A DNA stretch of 64,000 nt, taken from assembly GCF_013347965.1 (NCBI RefSeq), contig NZ_CP048810.1, positions 682,001-746,000 on the forward strand, given 5' to 3'. A model generated the notes under the pieces. It saw nothing but the letters and a program-made list of their open reading frames with translations, ran no database searches and was not told the DNA's origin. Every line of letters starts with the position of its first letter. Positions within the stretch are counted from its first letter, which is position 1. The position numbers and the translations under genes were made by a program. Shown here piece after piece: positions 17,737-26,463 of this stretch. The DNA is from Pseudomonas bijieensis (GTDB lineage: Bacteria > Pseudomonadota > Gammaproteobacteria > Pseudomonadales > Pseudomonadaceae).

Positions 17737-19095
17737 ATGGGTAAAAAGATGGCATTAAATAAAGCAACCTGTTTCGCACTGCTTTCTGTCTGCTTTTCCG
17801 AAGTTCAGGCTGACGAAAAATCTTCTCCTGATTTTTTTGGGGATAGTAAGCTGTCAATTACATCCCGAAACTTCTACTTCAATCGGGATTTCCGACACGG
17901 GATGAGCAATGGTGGTGGCACCAATGCCTTCAAAGGGGCAGGGGAGCGCAACGGTTATGCCGAAGAATGGGCGCAGGGATTTATGGCCAATTTCTCCTCA
18001 GGGTTCACACCTGGAGCCGTCGGCTTAGGTTTTGATGCTTACAGCTTCTTGGGCTTGAAGTTAGACAGTGGAGGTGGTAGAGCAGGAGTCCGGCTGACAC
18101 AGTTAGACAGTGATGGTGAACCCCGCGACCACTTCAGTAAATCAGGGGCGGCGTTAAAACTGCGTTATGGTGGTGGCCTGTTCCAATACGGAAACCTCTT
18201 TCCAAGCGTTCCGGTATTGTCGGTGAATACAGTCAGGCTCTTCCCTAGTTCGGCTACAGGAACAATGCTCGGATGGGATGTAGAAAAATTGCATCTTGAC
18301 GCAGCTCATTTTACTGGTCAGGGTGGTGTCGACTCGTCGAATAACGATGATGATTTTACGACGGACTATGGTTTGCCAATCGCAATCAAGTCCGTTAGCT
18401 ACGTAGGCGCAAAGTATAGCTTTGGAAGCTCATTGAAAGCGTCTGTGTACGCTTCCGAAGCGGAAGATACTTGGAGGCAGTACTACCTCAATGGCAACTA
18501 CACCCATACTATCGATCCTGCCCAGTCCGTTATCTTTGATGCCAACGTATACCGTACGGTTGATGCTGGTCGCAAACTAGCGAGCGTAATTGACAACACT
18601 ACCTACTCGTTATCCCTTGCCTACCGGTTCAATGCCCATACGGTTACGCTCGCATATCAAAAGGTTCAGAGCGATGAGCCTATGGACTGGCTGGGATTTG
18701 GTACATCTCCAGGTGTCGTTTCGCTGGCCAATGCGATCCAGTATTCGACATTTACCGAGGCTAATGAGCGTTCTTTTCAGATTCGTTATGACATCGATAT
18801 GGCGCCGTTTGGAATACCAGGTCTTTCGTTCATGACACGGTATGCAAGAGGGGATAACGTCAGCAACCGGGACAGCGACAATACATTTTATACGCGCCGA
18901 TATGTCTATCCCGAAGGTGACGACGTGCGCCATTGGGAGCGAGATATTGAAGCAAGGTACGTCGTACAATCTGGCCCAGCCAAGGCTCTGTCCGTTCGCG
19001 TGAGGCAGGCTACCCACCGAGGATCGGCCGGGTATCGATATGCTGATAACAACGAAGTTCGTGTAATCGTTGACTACCCAATATCGATCTTCTAA
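17737..19095 (+). CDS. OprD-family outer-membrane porin
   Basis: A 452-residue outer-membrane protein with an N-terminal signal peptide (basic MGKKMALNK, hydrophobic core, probable cleavage after VQA at residue 25). FFGDSKLSITSRNFYFNRDF is the typical OprD start of the mature protein, followed by alternating beta strands with GGG and GLGFDAYSFLGLKLD and a C-terminal DYPISIF ending in phenylalanine, as required for barrel assembly. OprD/Occ porins pass small acids or amino acids. Its location after the aromatic transporter suggests joint uptake. ATG 17749 is an alternative start. The gene is A+T-rich. Confidence 0.9.
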   Translation: MGKKMALNKATCFALLSVCFSEVQADEKSSPDFFGDSKLSITSRNFYFNRDFRHGMSNGGGTNAFKGAGERNGYAEEWAQGFMANFSSGFTPGAVGLGFDAYSFLGLKLDSGGGRAGVRLTQLDSDGEPRDHFSKSGAALKLRYGGGLFQYGNLFPSVPVLSVNTVRLFPSSATGTMLGWDVEKLHLDAAHFTGQGGVDSSNNDDDFTTDYGLPIAIKSVSYVGAKYSFGSSLKASVYASEAEDTWRQYYLNGNYTHTIDPAQSVIFDANVYRTVDAGRKLASVIDNTTYSLSLAYRFNAHTVTLAYQKVQSDEPMDWLGFGTSPGVVSLANAIQYSTFTEANERSFQIRYDIDMAPFGIPGLSFMTRYARGDNVSNRDSDNTFYTRRYVYPEGDDVRHWERDIEARYVVQSGPAKALSVRVRQATHRGSAGYRYADNNEVRVIVDYPISIF

Positions 19096-19198
19096 TGATC
19101 AGGGCAGCGGCCGTGTTAGGCGTGCTGCTAGAGAAATCATGCGTCCCTGGAGTTAGAGCGAACGGACGGTCTCGTCGTGCCCGGGCCCTCTAGCCAAA

Positions 19199-20122
19199 TC
19201 AAAGGCTCTCCCAATAAGGCGGAGAGCCGATTTTCTCGATGAGAAAGTTTGATACCTCACGCACTTTCCTTGAACGAAGCCTATTCTCTGGAGAAAGGAT
19301 TTGTACCTGCATCTGTTCGGCAGAAGCAGAAACATCCCAGTCGGTGAGTAGCTTAAGAAGGCGACCCTCTCGAAAGCTCAACGGATCGAAAAGCCAGCTT
19401 GGGAATAGGACGAGGCCCTGACCTGCCATGGCAGCCGCAACCAAAACCTCGGCGTTATTGCTTCTGAGTGGCCCGCTCACCTCCAACATTTTGAAAGTCT
19501 CCTCGGGAGGGCGTTTGCAGTACCAGCGTTGTGCGCCCTGGTCACCCTTGTAGAGCAGGCATGCGTGATCACTTAGATCACCGGGAGAAAGGGGCTTGCC
19601 GTGTGTTTCGAGGTAGGCGGGACTGGCGGCAAGTACGTAGCGTTGACCACTGACAGTGCGCCCGATCAAACCTGAATCGATGACATGGCCCACCCGGATG
19701 GTGATGTCAGCTCCCTCCTGGACAGGGTCAATGAGAGCGTCCGTGAGAGTGAGCTCCACCTCCAGTTCAGGGTATTCCTTCTGCAGGCACACTATAAGCG
19801 GGGCTACGTGACGCCGACCCAGTGCGACGGGCGCATTAATCCTGATGAGCCCCTTCAATCCGACGTCTGCCTGCGCCAGGTCTTCCGCTGCAGCATCGAG
19901 TAGCCCAACGGCTTCCTTCACCTGCAGGTAAAAACGCTCTCCATCCTCAGTGAGTTTCACCGCCCTGGTGCTCCGGTAGAACAACTGGCGCCCCAGCTCT
20001 TCTTCTAAGGCCGCGATGAATCGAGAAACTGACGATGCCGGCACTTCAAAATGCCTGGCTGTAGCGAGGAAGCTCCCAGTCGTTGCAACCATGAGAAAGT
20101 AGCGTAGGGCTTTAATTTGCAT
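19199..20122 (-). CDS. LysR-family transcriptional regulator
   Basis: A 307-residue LysR-type regulator with the winged helix in residues 1-62 (LRYFLMVATTGSF, ASSVSRFIAALEEELG) and a ligand-binding domain afterwards (PVALGRRHVAPLI, PAYLETHGKP). The frame is open to 20167; MQIKALRYF at 20122 is the normal family start. It is convergent with the porin gene, and its own promoter lies in 20123-20503. Target genes are not evident; the adjacent porin/transporter pair is the obvious candidate. Confidence 0.88.
   Translation of the reverse strand: MQIKALRYFLMVATTGSFLATARHFEVPASSVSRFIAALEEELGRQLFYRSTRAVKLTEDGERFYLQVKEAVGLLDAAAEDLAQADVGLKGLIRINAPVALGRRHVAPLIVCLQKEYPELEVELTLTDALIDPVQEGADITIRVGHVIDSGLIGRTVSGQRYVLAASPAYLETHGKPLSPGDLSDHACLLYKGDQGAQRWYCKRPPEETFKMLEVSGPLRSNNAEVLVAAAMAGQGLVLFPSWLFDPLSFREGRLLKLLTDWDVSASAEQMQVQILSPENRLRSRKVREVSNFLIEKIGSPPYWESL
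19204..19228 (+). terminator. Hairpin between convergent porin and LysR genes
   Basis: GGCTCTCC (19204-19211) and GGAGAGCC (19221-19228) are perfect 8-base arms followed on the plus strand by GATTTTCT. It lies inside the last codons of the LysR gene, but could end transcripts from the porin side. Confidence 0.3.
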
Positions 20123-20503
20123 GGGGTGCCTGCACAGGTTTTGAATGCAAAAATGCGATAAAAGCAATTATGTCATTATCATTATGGCCTATATAGCATC
20201 GATTTATGGGGTGCTGGCCTCTGAGTCCCTGCCTAGAGCGGCAAGGTGCATTACCGACTTAGCGGAAGAGTAAATCTGCGTATGCGAGTCTGCCCTGGTG
20301 TCCCAGAGCGACTGCCTAAGGCTTTTTCAGTTATGAAAACTCTCGCAGGCCGATCATGCAGGTATTGCAATGAGATGGGGCTCTATACGCAGATGCCTAG
20401 GTCTGTGCCCTTCACTGGGCGACGTTTCGAAGGCTGATCCACCTGCGACAAGCGCGGATTGATCATCACTGACCATCTCGCATACCAGCACGCGAACGCT
20501 TAA
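20123..20503. other. Spacer upstream of the LysR gene
   Basis: About 380 bases. The part next to the LysR start is A+T-rich (ATTATGTCATTATCATTATGG) and is probably its promoter. A 63-codon plus frame at 20246 has no ribosome site and looks random. Confidence 0.4.
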
Positions 20504-20893
20504 TCATGCATCGGGGTGGATGTACCGGATGGTGATACGTACATTCGCCCAATCCTTCCTCATCTCATTCAGCACTTCGTGGCGCGCGTTGTTGAGATGC
20601 CACCGGACATCGCTCCTGGGTTGGTGGGCGATTATCTTTTTGAGATTCAACTCGCCTGCCTCAATTGCTTTTGCAAAGACTGGGATCTCAAGATTGTTGG
20701 CCAATATCTGAGTTTGAAGCTCTCCCAGAGCTGTGGCACCAAGGCGCCGAATGCTTTCGTTGGTGGTCGCATACTCTGGATCATATTTCAGTAGTTCCGC
20801 CTCGCGAGCATACGAAACGAGAAACCACATCCTTTGATCGTAAGCCTTCAACAATTCACGAAGCATTTTACGGTTTTCAGTCGCGAGCCTCAC
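20504..20893 (-). CDS. Hypothetical soluble protein
   Basis: A 129-residue helical protein starting with GTG, preceded by a textbook AGGAGG ribosome site 7 bases upstream, which supports both gene and start. Charged helices dominate (ENRKMLRELLKAYDQRM, LLKYDPEYATTNESIRRLG). No membrane segment, signal peptide or known motif. It lies 89 bases downstream of the tyrosine recombinase on the same strand and may be its cargo or share its transcript. Confidence 0.65.
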   Translation of the reverse strand: MRLATENRKMLRELLKAYDQRMWFLVSYAREAELLKYDPEYATTNESIRRLGATALGELQTQILANNLEIPVFAKAIEAGELNLKKIIAHQPRSDVRWHLNNARHEVLNEMRKDWANVRITIRYIHPDA

Positions 20894-20982
20894 TATGCAA
20901 CCTCCTCAGGCAACCACTAGATCGAGGCAAAAGAGTTTACTGGCGTGAGGGCGATCACGACCACGTGATTGTTTTCTGGTGA

Positions 20983-21930
20983 TCACCCTTCAAGCTTTCT
21001 GATAAGCCCACCAAATTGTTGCGCAGGCTCAACATAGCGTAGCGCGGACTTCATATCGCTCCAGCCAACGTACTCCATAAGCGTTTTGATGTCCCAGCCT
21101 GAGCTCGCGGCCCAAGTGGCAAATCCACGTCGGATTGAATGAGCACTGTAGATTTCCGACGGTAAGCCGCACCTTCCCAGTGTGTCACGAAGCAGGGGAA
21201 TAAGACTATGGGCCGCAATCGGGCGATCACTGATGTTGCCCCAGCGATCAATCGCTCTGAAGACACCGCCGCGGTTTAAGCCGGCTGCTTCAATCCAGGT
21301 CAGATATGCTTCGACCGGGCACAGTCTGCTCAACGATGGTGTCTTGTACTCACGCCCGATGTTCTGCCGGTCTCCTTTAGTCGATCCCAGGTAAAACCGG
21401 ATCCCGACGTAGCGCTCGGCATGGGTATTCTCGATCGTGAGTCTGGCTAGCTCATCTCCGCGAAAGCCCCTCCAAAAACCAATAGTCAGCAGGGCGATGT
21501 CCCGCGTCCCCTTCAGAAGTGCGGCCATGTTGCCGACGGCTCTTGCCTGAGCAACTTCATTCTCCAGGTGCGCTACCGCTTTTTCGAGGTGCAGTAGCGC
21601 CAGAGGAGCTGCTTGCTTCTGTTGCACGGGGTGTACCGCCCGAATGCCCTTCAGCAACTGCCTGACCTTAGGGGCTTTGGTGGGGTCGGGGAAGCCGTTG
21701 CTTTGGTGCCAGTTGGCAAGCGCGGCTAAGCGTTGCTTAAGAGTGCTGAGCGCTAGCTGGTCTGCGTACTCAGCGATGTACCGTACCACCGACTCAGTGG
21801 TGGTGGGGAGATAGCCGCCCCACGCCACCTCGAAGTGGCTTAGGGCAGCGGCATAGCTCTTCGATGTGTTCTCTCGCACGCTCGCTTCTAGATAGCGATC
21901 GGCTTTGCTGGGCACCTCGACCACACACAT
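20983..21930 (-). CDS. Tyrosine recombinase / integrase
   Basis: A 315-residue site-specific recombinase. The N-terminal part (about 1-100) is a SAM-like core-binding domain. The catalytic set is visible in order: R157 (FRGDE), K185 (STKGD), H264 and R267 (HSIRRGF), W290 (GW) and the nucleophile Y299 (RYVEP). Such enzymes cut and rejoin DNA at short att sites. It diverges from a KfrA-like gene, an arrangement that looks modular. No tRNA or obvious att repeat was found nearby, so it may not be a classical island integrase. The ATG at 21930 follows GGGGA closely; later GTG codons are possible. Confidence 0.9.
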   Translation of the reverse strand: MCVVEVPSKADRYLEASVRENTSKSYAAALSHFEVAWGGYLPTTTESVVRYIAEYADQLALSTLKQRLAALANWHQSNGFPDPTKAPKVRQLLKGIRAVHPVQQKQAAPLALLHLEKAVAHLENEVAQARAVGNMAALLKGTRDIALLTIGFWRGFRGDELARLTIENTHAERYVGIRFYLGSTKGDRQNIGREYKTPSLSRLCPVEAYLTWIEAAGLNRGGVFRAIDRWGNISDRPIAAHSLIPLLRDTLGRCGLPSEIYSAHSIRRGFATWAASSGWDIKTLMEYVGWSDMKSALRYVEPAQQFGGLIRKLEG

Positions 21931-22091
21931 TCCCCACTCGAGCCCTTGGTGGCCCGTCTCTGCCGTTTGTTACCTTGACAAGCCATTTTACGCCCGACCG
22001 TTCGCCTGGCAAGCCATAACCCTCGATTATCTCTTGCCAGTTGTCGGCAAATTCTCAGCAAGGTTTAACATTTTCGTATTATGTAATCGCA

Positions 22092-22105
22092 TGACATGTG
22101 ACATG
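22092..22105. promoter_or_regulatory. Tandem TGACATG repeat, candidate KfrA-type operator
   Basis: Two adjacent copies of TGACATG (22092-22098, 22099-22105) lie 24 bases before the KfrA-like start, in an A+T-rich stretch that would serve the divergent recombinase gene too. KfrA proteins commonly autoregulate by binding repeats at their promoter; binding here is inferred. Confidence 0.45.
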
Positions 22106-22128
22106 ACACGAAATAGTCTGGAGGGCGT

Positions 22129-23118
22129 ATGGCGCGAGGCGGCGTTAACCTAGCGGTGGTGCAAAAGGCGCGAAACAGCCTGCTAATGCGCGGTGTGTAT
22201 CCCAGCATTGATGCAGTCCGGGTGGAGATAGGAAATACCGGGTCAAAGACCACGATCGCGCGGTATCTAAAGCAGCTGGAATCACCAGGATCAGAAGCGA
22301 ACCCTCGTGAACGCATGAGCGGCGCGCTACGCGGGGTTGTCGAAAGCTTGTTGGATCAAGTCCAGGAGGAGGGCAGTCAGGCCTTTCTTGAAGCACGAGC
22401 AGAGTTCGAGCACGAGCGTAAGCTCTTGGTCTCCCGAGCCGAGGCACTTGAGAGCGAGCTCGATGAACTCAAGCTCCGTTTCAACGCGCAAGGGCATATC
22501 TTGGCTACTCAGACTGAAGAGCTCAAGACCGCCCAGTCCACACTGCAGACTGAGATCACGCGCAACGCCAGGCTCACCCAGAGCAACAGTGATCTCGAAG
22601 TCCGGATTCAAGAGAAGGATGGGCAGATCCAGTCTCTGGAGCAAAAGCATACGCATGCCCGGGAGGCCCTCGAACACTACCGTTCTTCGATCAAGGAACA
22701 GCGAGACCAAGATCTGAACCGCCACGAGTCCCAGGTCTATCAAATGCAGCAGGAGCTGACCGTCATTCAGCAGGCGCTCATGGTCAAGCAGGAGGAGATC
22801 ACGCGATTGATCCGGGATAACGAGCGCTTCATTGCCGAAAATCGCCAGCATGCCAGGGACGCCTCGCAATATCGTGAGGCTGTCGAAACCCTGCGGGGTG
22901 AGTTGAGCATTGCCAATGCTGCTACTGCGCGTGCGGAAGGTGCGAAGGAACTGCTCGCTCAACAGTTGGAAGCAAAGGCTAAAGAGGCTGGTGAGTCTCA
23001 GTCGAAAATCGCAGCCGCGAAGCTAAGGGAGGTGGATCTGGCACACAAACTCACCACCGCAGAGGCTGAGCTGATGGCTTTGCGCGTATCGAGTGAGGCG
23101 GATGGCTCGCAGGCGTAA
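22129..23118 (+). CDS. KfrA-like DNA-binding protein with long coiled coil
   Basis: A 329-residue protein. Residues 1-60 resemble the KfrA N-terminal DNA-binding domain (NLAVVQKARNSLLMRGVYPS, then IGNTGSKTTIARYLKQLE), and residues about 85-315 are an almost uninterrupted coiled coil rich in Glu, Gln and Leu. KfrA of plasmids binds its own promoter and forms filament-like assemblies aiding plasmid partition. A GGAGGG ribosome site precedes the ATG. Here it is divergent from the recombinase, which suggests a role in controlling or assisting that enzyme, or in chromosomal organisation. Confidence 0.8.
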   Translation: MARGGVNLAVVQKARNSLLMRGVYPSIDAVRVEIGNTGSKTTIARYLKQLESPGSEANPRERMSGALRGVVESLLDQVQEEGSQAFLEARAEFEHERKLLVSRAEALESELDELKLRFNAQGHILATQTEELKTAQSTLQTEITRNARLTQSNSDLEVRIQEKDGQIQSLEQKHTHAREALEHYRSSIKEQRDQDLNRHESQVYQMQQELTVIQQALMVKQEEITRLIRDNERFIAENRQHARDASQYREAVETLRGELSIANAATARAEGAKELLAQQLEAKAKEAGESQSKIAAAKLREVDLAHKLTTAEAELMALRVSSEADGSQA

Positions 23119-23457
23119 TCCAGAGAACCTTGAACCCATTAGCACATCGCGGAGTACATTTGTACTTCTTTCAGAATTCGCAGCTCGCGATCCGAGCCAG
23201 GTAGTCCCCATGCGAACCAACGCCTGCCATACCCTCTAACGTCAGGCTTACCAGTATCTGTATAGCCGAAGCCAGCTCGCTCAAAGTAAGCGTCTGACGA
23301 ACACGCATTCAAAAATCCACGATCATGGCAAGCGTTTGATTAAAGCGCTGTGGTTTGCAATCCGCGCTGAGAAAACTCAATAGCTGGTGGCTTTGGAGCA
23401 CCTGAGACCTCGCAGCGATTCAGTAGGTCAACTCCCTGCGCGGAAACGCTCGTTTGG
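23119..23457. other. Spacer between KfrA-like and NmrA-like genes
   Basis: About 340 bases between two genes pointing at each other. I see no convincing frame, repeat or terminator. Confidence 0.4.
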
Positions 23458-24414
23458 CTACTGCACTAGCGCTGAAGAGGTTGCCAGATTTGCCCGGGCC
23501 CACTCCTCAGCGGTCGTGACCTGAATCGATTGCTGCGCGTTGAAGGTGCCTGCTTTAGGCCAGGCCACACCTCTGCCCTGAGCGAAAACAGCGCGGTACT
23601 TCTTGATGTGATGCGTTGGGTCTTTATCCAATTCTTGGAGCAAGTACGGAACAGTCCATACGTTACGTTTGAACGGGCGGCCCAGTGCACGTTCGAGGAG
23701 GCTCGCAACCTCTCCGTATGTCACAGTGTCTCCCGAGAGGTACACAATCTGATTGCGGAAGCGAGGTTCAAAGAAAACGATTTCCGCTGTCAACGCACCG
23801 ATGTCGTCTGGAGTCGTAAGCGTCACGCTGGTCTCAAGACTGCCTAGTGCGTTCACGGTATCGTTTTCCAAGTCCACAACCTCGAATACAGGCTCGAACA
23901 GAAAGCTGGTGAACATACCCGTCGAGATGATTACCCATTCAGTTTTATCCTGGGCACGAAGCAATTCGCGAACATCAAGCTGAGCATCGAACAGATCCTG
24001 AGGACTGCCCCGACCGATTACCTCGAAGTCGACACCAAACTGCCACGGGAAGTAGCGCTTCACACCGGACTTCAGAGCAGCGGTAGCCAGTTTCATAGGG
24101 GTTTCCCGGCCTGCAACCATGCCTGCACAGCCTATTACGGTATCGAAACGTGCGAATACTTCAGCCAGCTGATCGATTGAGTCATTCACGAGGTCTGCGG
24201 CCACCATCTGGATGCCGAGGCCCCGAAGCTCATCGATTTCGACCTTTTTCTCGGGCACCTCAGTGTTGATGGTCGAATCCCTGAGCAGCACGCTGATTGT
24301 GGAACCGGGCGCGCGCTTTGCTACTCGCGCAAGATTACGCAAAACCGGTAGCCCAAGCTCACCGGCGCCTAGAACGAGAATAGATTGGGGGGGAAACTGG
24401 GTCACTTCGGTCAT
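23458..24414 (-). CDS. NmrA/isoflavone-reductase-like NAD(P)-binding protein
   Basis: A 318-residue Rossmann-fold protein of the NmrA-like group. SILVLGAGELGLPVLRNLAR near residues 11-30 holds the GxGxxG dinucleotide site, and KRYFPWQFGVDF near residue 130 is typical of aromatic-alcohol reductase relatives. The frame is open to 24603, but the ATG at 24414 has AGGAGA 6 bases upstream and starts just before the fold. It diverges from an HxlR regulator, a frequent pairing in which the regulator senses redox-active or aromatic compounds. Enzymatic substrate unknown. Confidence 0.8.
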   Translation of the reverse strand: MTEVTQFPPQSILVLGAGELGLPVLRNLARVAKRAPGSTISVLLRDSTINTEVPEKKVEIDELRGLGIQMVAADLVNDSIDQLAEVFARFDTVIGCAGMVAGRETPMKLATAALKSGVKRYFPWQFGVDFEVIGRGSPQDLFDAQLDVRELLRAQDKTEWVIISTGMFTSFLFEPVFEVVDLENDTVNALGSLETSVTLTTPDDIGALTAEIVFFEPRFRNQIVYLSGDTVTYGEVASLLERALGRPFKRNVWTVPYLLQELDKDPTHHIKKYRAVFAQGRGVAWPKAGTFNAQQSIQVTTAEEWARANLATSSALVQ

Positions 24415-24492
24415 GATTTCTCCTGAGATCTGTTGCCTGTAAGATGAACAAATGCTTGCATGATTTGCCAACGCTCGTAAGAAGGCACACCT

Positions 24493-24969
24493 GTGATACC
24501 AGAGAATGAAATGACCAATCAGGCTGTTCTCAGCCAGGCAGAGACAATCTGCCGGACGCTTAGAGAAGATGATGATGGCGTCAGGCGGGAGGTGCTTGCT
24601 CACGCAGGGAGCCGCTGGTCGTTAGGAATCCTGCATGCCTTGGGGGTGTACGGGAGGATGCGCCATGCCGAAATAAAAAGGCAGATGACTGGTGTGACTC
24701 AGCGGATGCTGACGAAAACGCTCCGCTCTATGGAGCGGGATGGCCTGGTAGCTCGGCGAGAATATGGTGAAATTCCCCCACGCGTTGAGTACGAGCTGAC
24801 GCCGCTGGGGATGGAGCTGTTGATCCGCATGTCTCCTATCTGGACTTGGGTTGTCGAAAACGTTGAGGATTTCCGCAAGGCCCGACGCATTTTCGACAGC
24901 CAGGACGGCAAGCAACCCGCATGGCAAACACCCACATCGACACCATTAGATTTAGAAGCGTCTGACTAA
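24493..24969 (+). CDS. HxlR-family transcriptional regulator
   Basis: A 158-residue winged-helix protein with the HxlR/MarR-like core at about residues 25-120 (AGSRWSLGILHALG, RMLTKTLRSMERDGLV, PRVEYELTPLG). No conserved cysteine of the HypR/QorR redox type is evident near the N-terminal helix other than C17. The GTG at 24493 is preceded by AAGAAGG; an ATG at 24511 is an alternative. It is divergent from the NmrA-like gene, which it probably controls. Confidence 0.85.
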   Translation: MIPENEMTNQAVLSQAETICRTLREDDDGVRREVLAHAGSRWSLGILHALGVYGRMRHAEIKRQMTGVTQRMLTKTLRSMERDGLVARREYGEIPPRVEYELTPLGMELLIRMSPIWTWVVENVEDFRKARRIFDSQDGKQPAWQTPTSTPLDLEASD

Positions 24970-24975
24970 TGGCTA

Positions 24976-25611
24976 TTAAGAGCCCGGCGACCATCGATGC
25001 GGTAGTAGTTGGCCAATCGTGCTGTCCTTTTGTGTCGGCAACCGGGTCAGTACATCCTTGAGGTAGGCGAACGGATCATGCCCGTTCATGCGTGCCGACT
25101 GAATCAAGCTAATTATTGCCGCAGCCCGTTTGCCGCTCCGCAGCGATCCGGCGAACAGCCAATTGGAATGCCCAAGTGCCTGCGGCCTGATCGTGTTTTC
25201 CACCGGGTTGTTGTTGATGGGCACTGCACCATCATCTAGGTAGCGCGTCAGCGCTACCCAGCGTTTCAGGCCCACTTCCCACGCACATGTTGCTCAACGG
25301 TAAACACGCCCGGCGTGTAATCCAGTTTCTCGCTGACGTCTTCGCCGATACGCTGAAGTTGGCAGCCGCAGGCGCACTGAGTGCTTTGCGGTTCCTGACG
25401 AATTAGGGTACGTGGGAACTGCGCAGGCAACGGAACACGCTTGGGCTGCTGACTGGGTTTGTCGGGTGCAAGGGCGGGACGATGTGCTTTCAACTCGGCG
25501 TCGATGGCTTCGAGCTCGGTGCTGAGCAGATCATCCAGCAAGCTGCCTTGCGCCGGGCTTATTTGCTCGCTGCGCTTGGCAAACTTGTGCCGTTTACTCG
25601 AATGCTCGGAA
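24976..25611 (-). mobile_element. IS66-family transposase remnant (internally deleted, frameshifted)
   Basis: Two pieces of an IS66 TnpC transposase lie head to tail on the minus strand. The N-terminal piece (about 25266-25611) has the RHKFAKRSEQ start region and the zinc-binding CACGCQLQRIGEDVSEKL. The C-terminal piece (24976-25275) has NNNPVENTIRPQALG and ends LLPHRW. They meet near 25270 in different frames, and the central catalytic part, normally several hundred residues, is gone. The first piece runs out of the end of the HNH gene upstream. No terminal inverted repeats were recognised. It cannot move by itself. Confidence 0.85.
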
Positions 25612-26463
25612 GCCCTCGTCGCAGTACCACTCACTTCTGAGAAGCGCTTGGTACATGGCGGTGTCCCAAGCATTCACATGGACAGCCTTTTTTCCGGCCG
25701 CAATTACCCGAAGGTGATCTTGTACTCCGGCTAGGGCGGAGTCCGACCAGACCAGGTCGAGCGTGTCCTTAAGATTCGCGAGTTCGTTACTGGCCTCGAT
25801 TGAGAACCTTGAAGCCAGTTTGTAGTCCCTGAAATGCGCTAGCACCCTGGTCTTATCGACCTGATCCCAATCCTCTGGGGGGCTCACGAAAAACTCGAGA
25901 ACGGGCGGGGTTCCAGTAATCACCCGCGCGTGTAGCCACTGGTCACTAACCATCCGCTGATGCTCAAAATACGGATGGAGGGTTTGTTGGTCTTGCGTAG
26001 TCGCAGTGGCTGCATTTTTGCCAGTATTGCAGTCCTTGCAGGCGGGTACGAGGTTCCACGGCAAGACGGACAGTATCGGGAATTTGGCTTTCGGCAGGTA
26101 GTGGTCGAGAGTGCTCGCCTGGCCGAACCCACAGAATGGGCACTTTTTACGCGGAGCCTTACCGAGTATGTCGGTGTACACCCTCCTAGCGGGTTTCGAG
26201 TCACCCACCATGTGAGAGGAGTAGGTAGCTTTCAGCTCCTTCTTGGTTACTTGGCCGACCACGATGTCGTCGTTATCGCAATCGATAGCAGGGATCGCGA
26301 AGAGGTGATTGATAAGGCCTTTCTGCTGGTAGTCTACTGCAGCGGCAACCACCTCTGCTGTAATGGCTTGCAAGCGAGCTCTCAGATCCTCGTCAGCAAT
26401 GCTGTTTACACAGAGGTCGTAGACCAGCTGCGGATCCTGAGCGGGAACGCTGATTGCTCTCAT
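25594..26463 (-). CDS. HNH endonuclease, PtuB-like partner of the ATPase
   Basis: A 289-residue protein with an HNH nuclease core: CPFC (C108, C111), LDHYLPKAKFP (H121) and NLVPACKDCNTGK (C142, C145, N146). Its ATG overlaps the stop of the ATPase gene by 4 bases, so the pair is translated together. ATPase plus HNH pairs define the Septu (PtuA/PtuB) anti-phage system, in which the ATPase controls DNA cleavage by the nuclease; this pair is Septu-like by architecture. The last codons run into an IS66 remnant, so the C-terminus may have been altered. Confidence 0.75.
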   Translation of the reverse strand: MRAISVPAQDPQLVYDLCVNSIADEDLRARLQAITAEVVAAAVDYQQKGLINHLFAIPAIDCDNDDIVVGQVTKKELKATYSSHMVGDSKPARRVYTDILGKAPRKKCPFCGFGQASTLDHYLPKAKFPILSVLPWNLVPACKDCNTGKNAATATTQDQQTLHPYFEHQRMVSDQWLHARVITGTPPVLEFFVSPPEDWDQVDKTRVLAHFRDYKLASRFSIEASNELANLKDTLDLVWSDSALAGVQDHLRVIAAGKKAVHVNAWDTAMYQALLRSEWYCDEGFRAFE

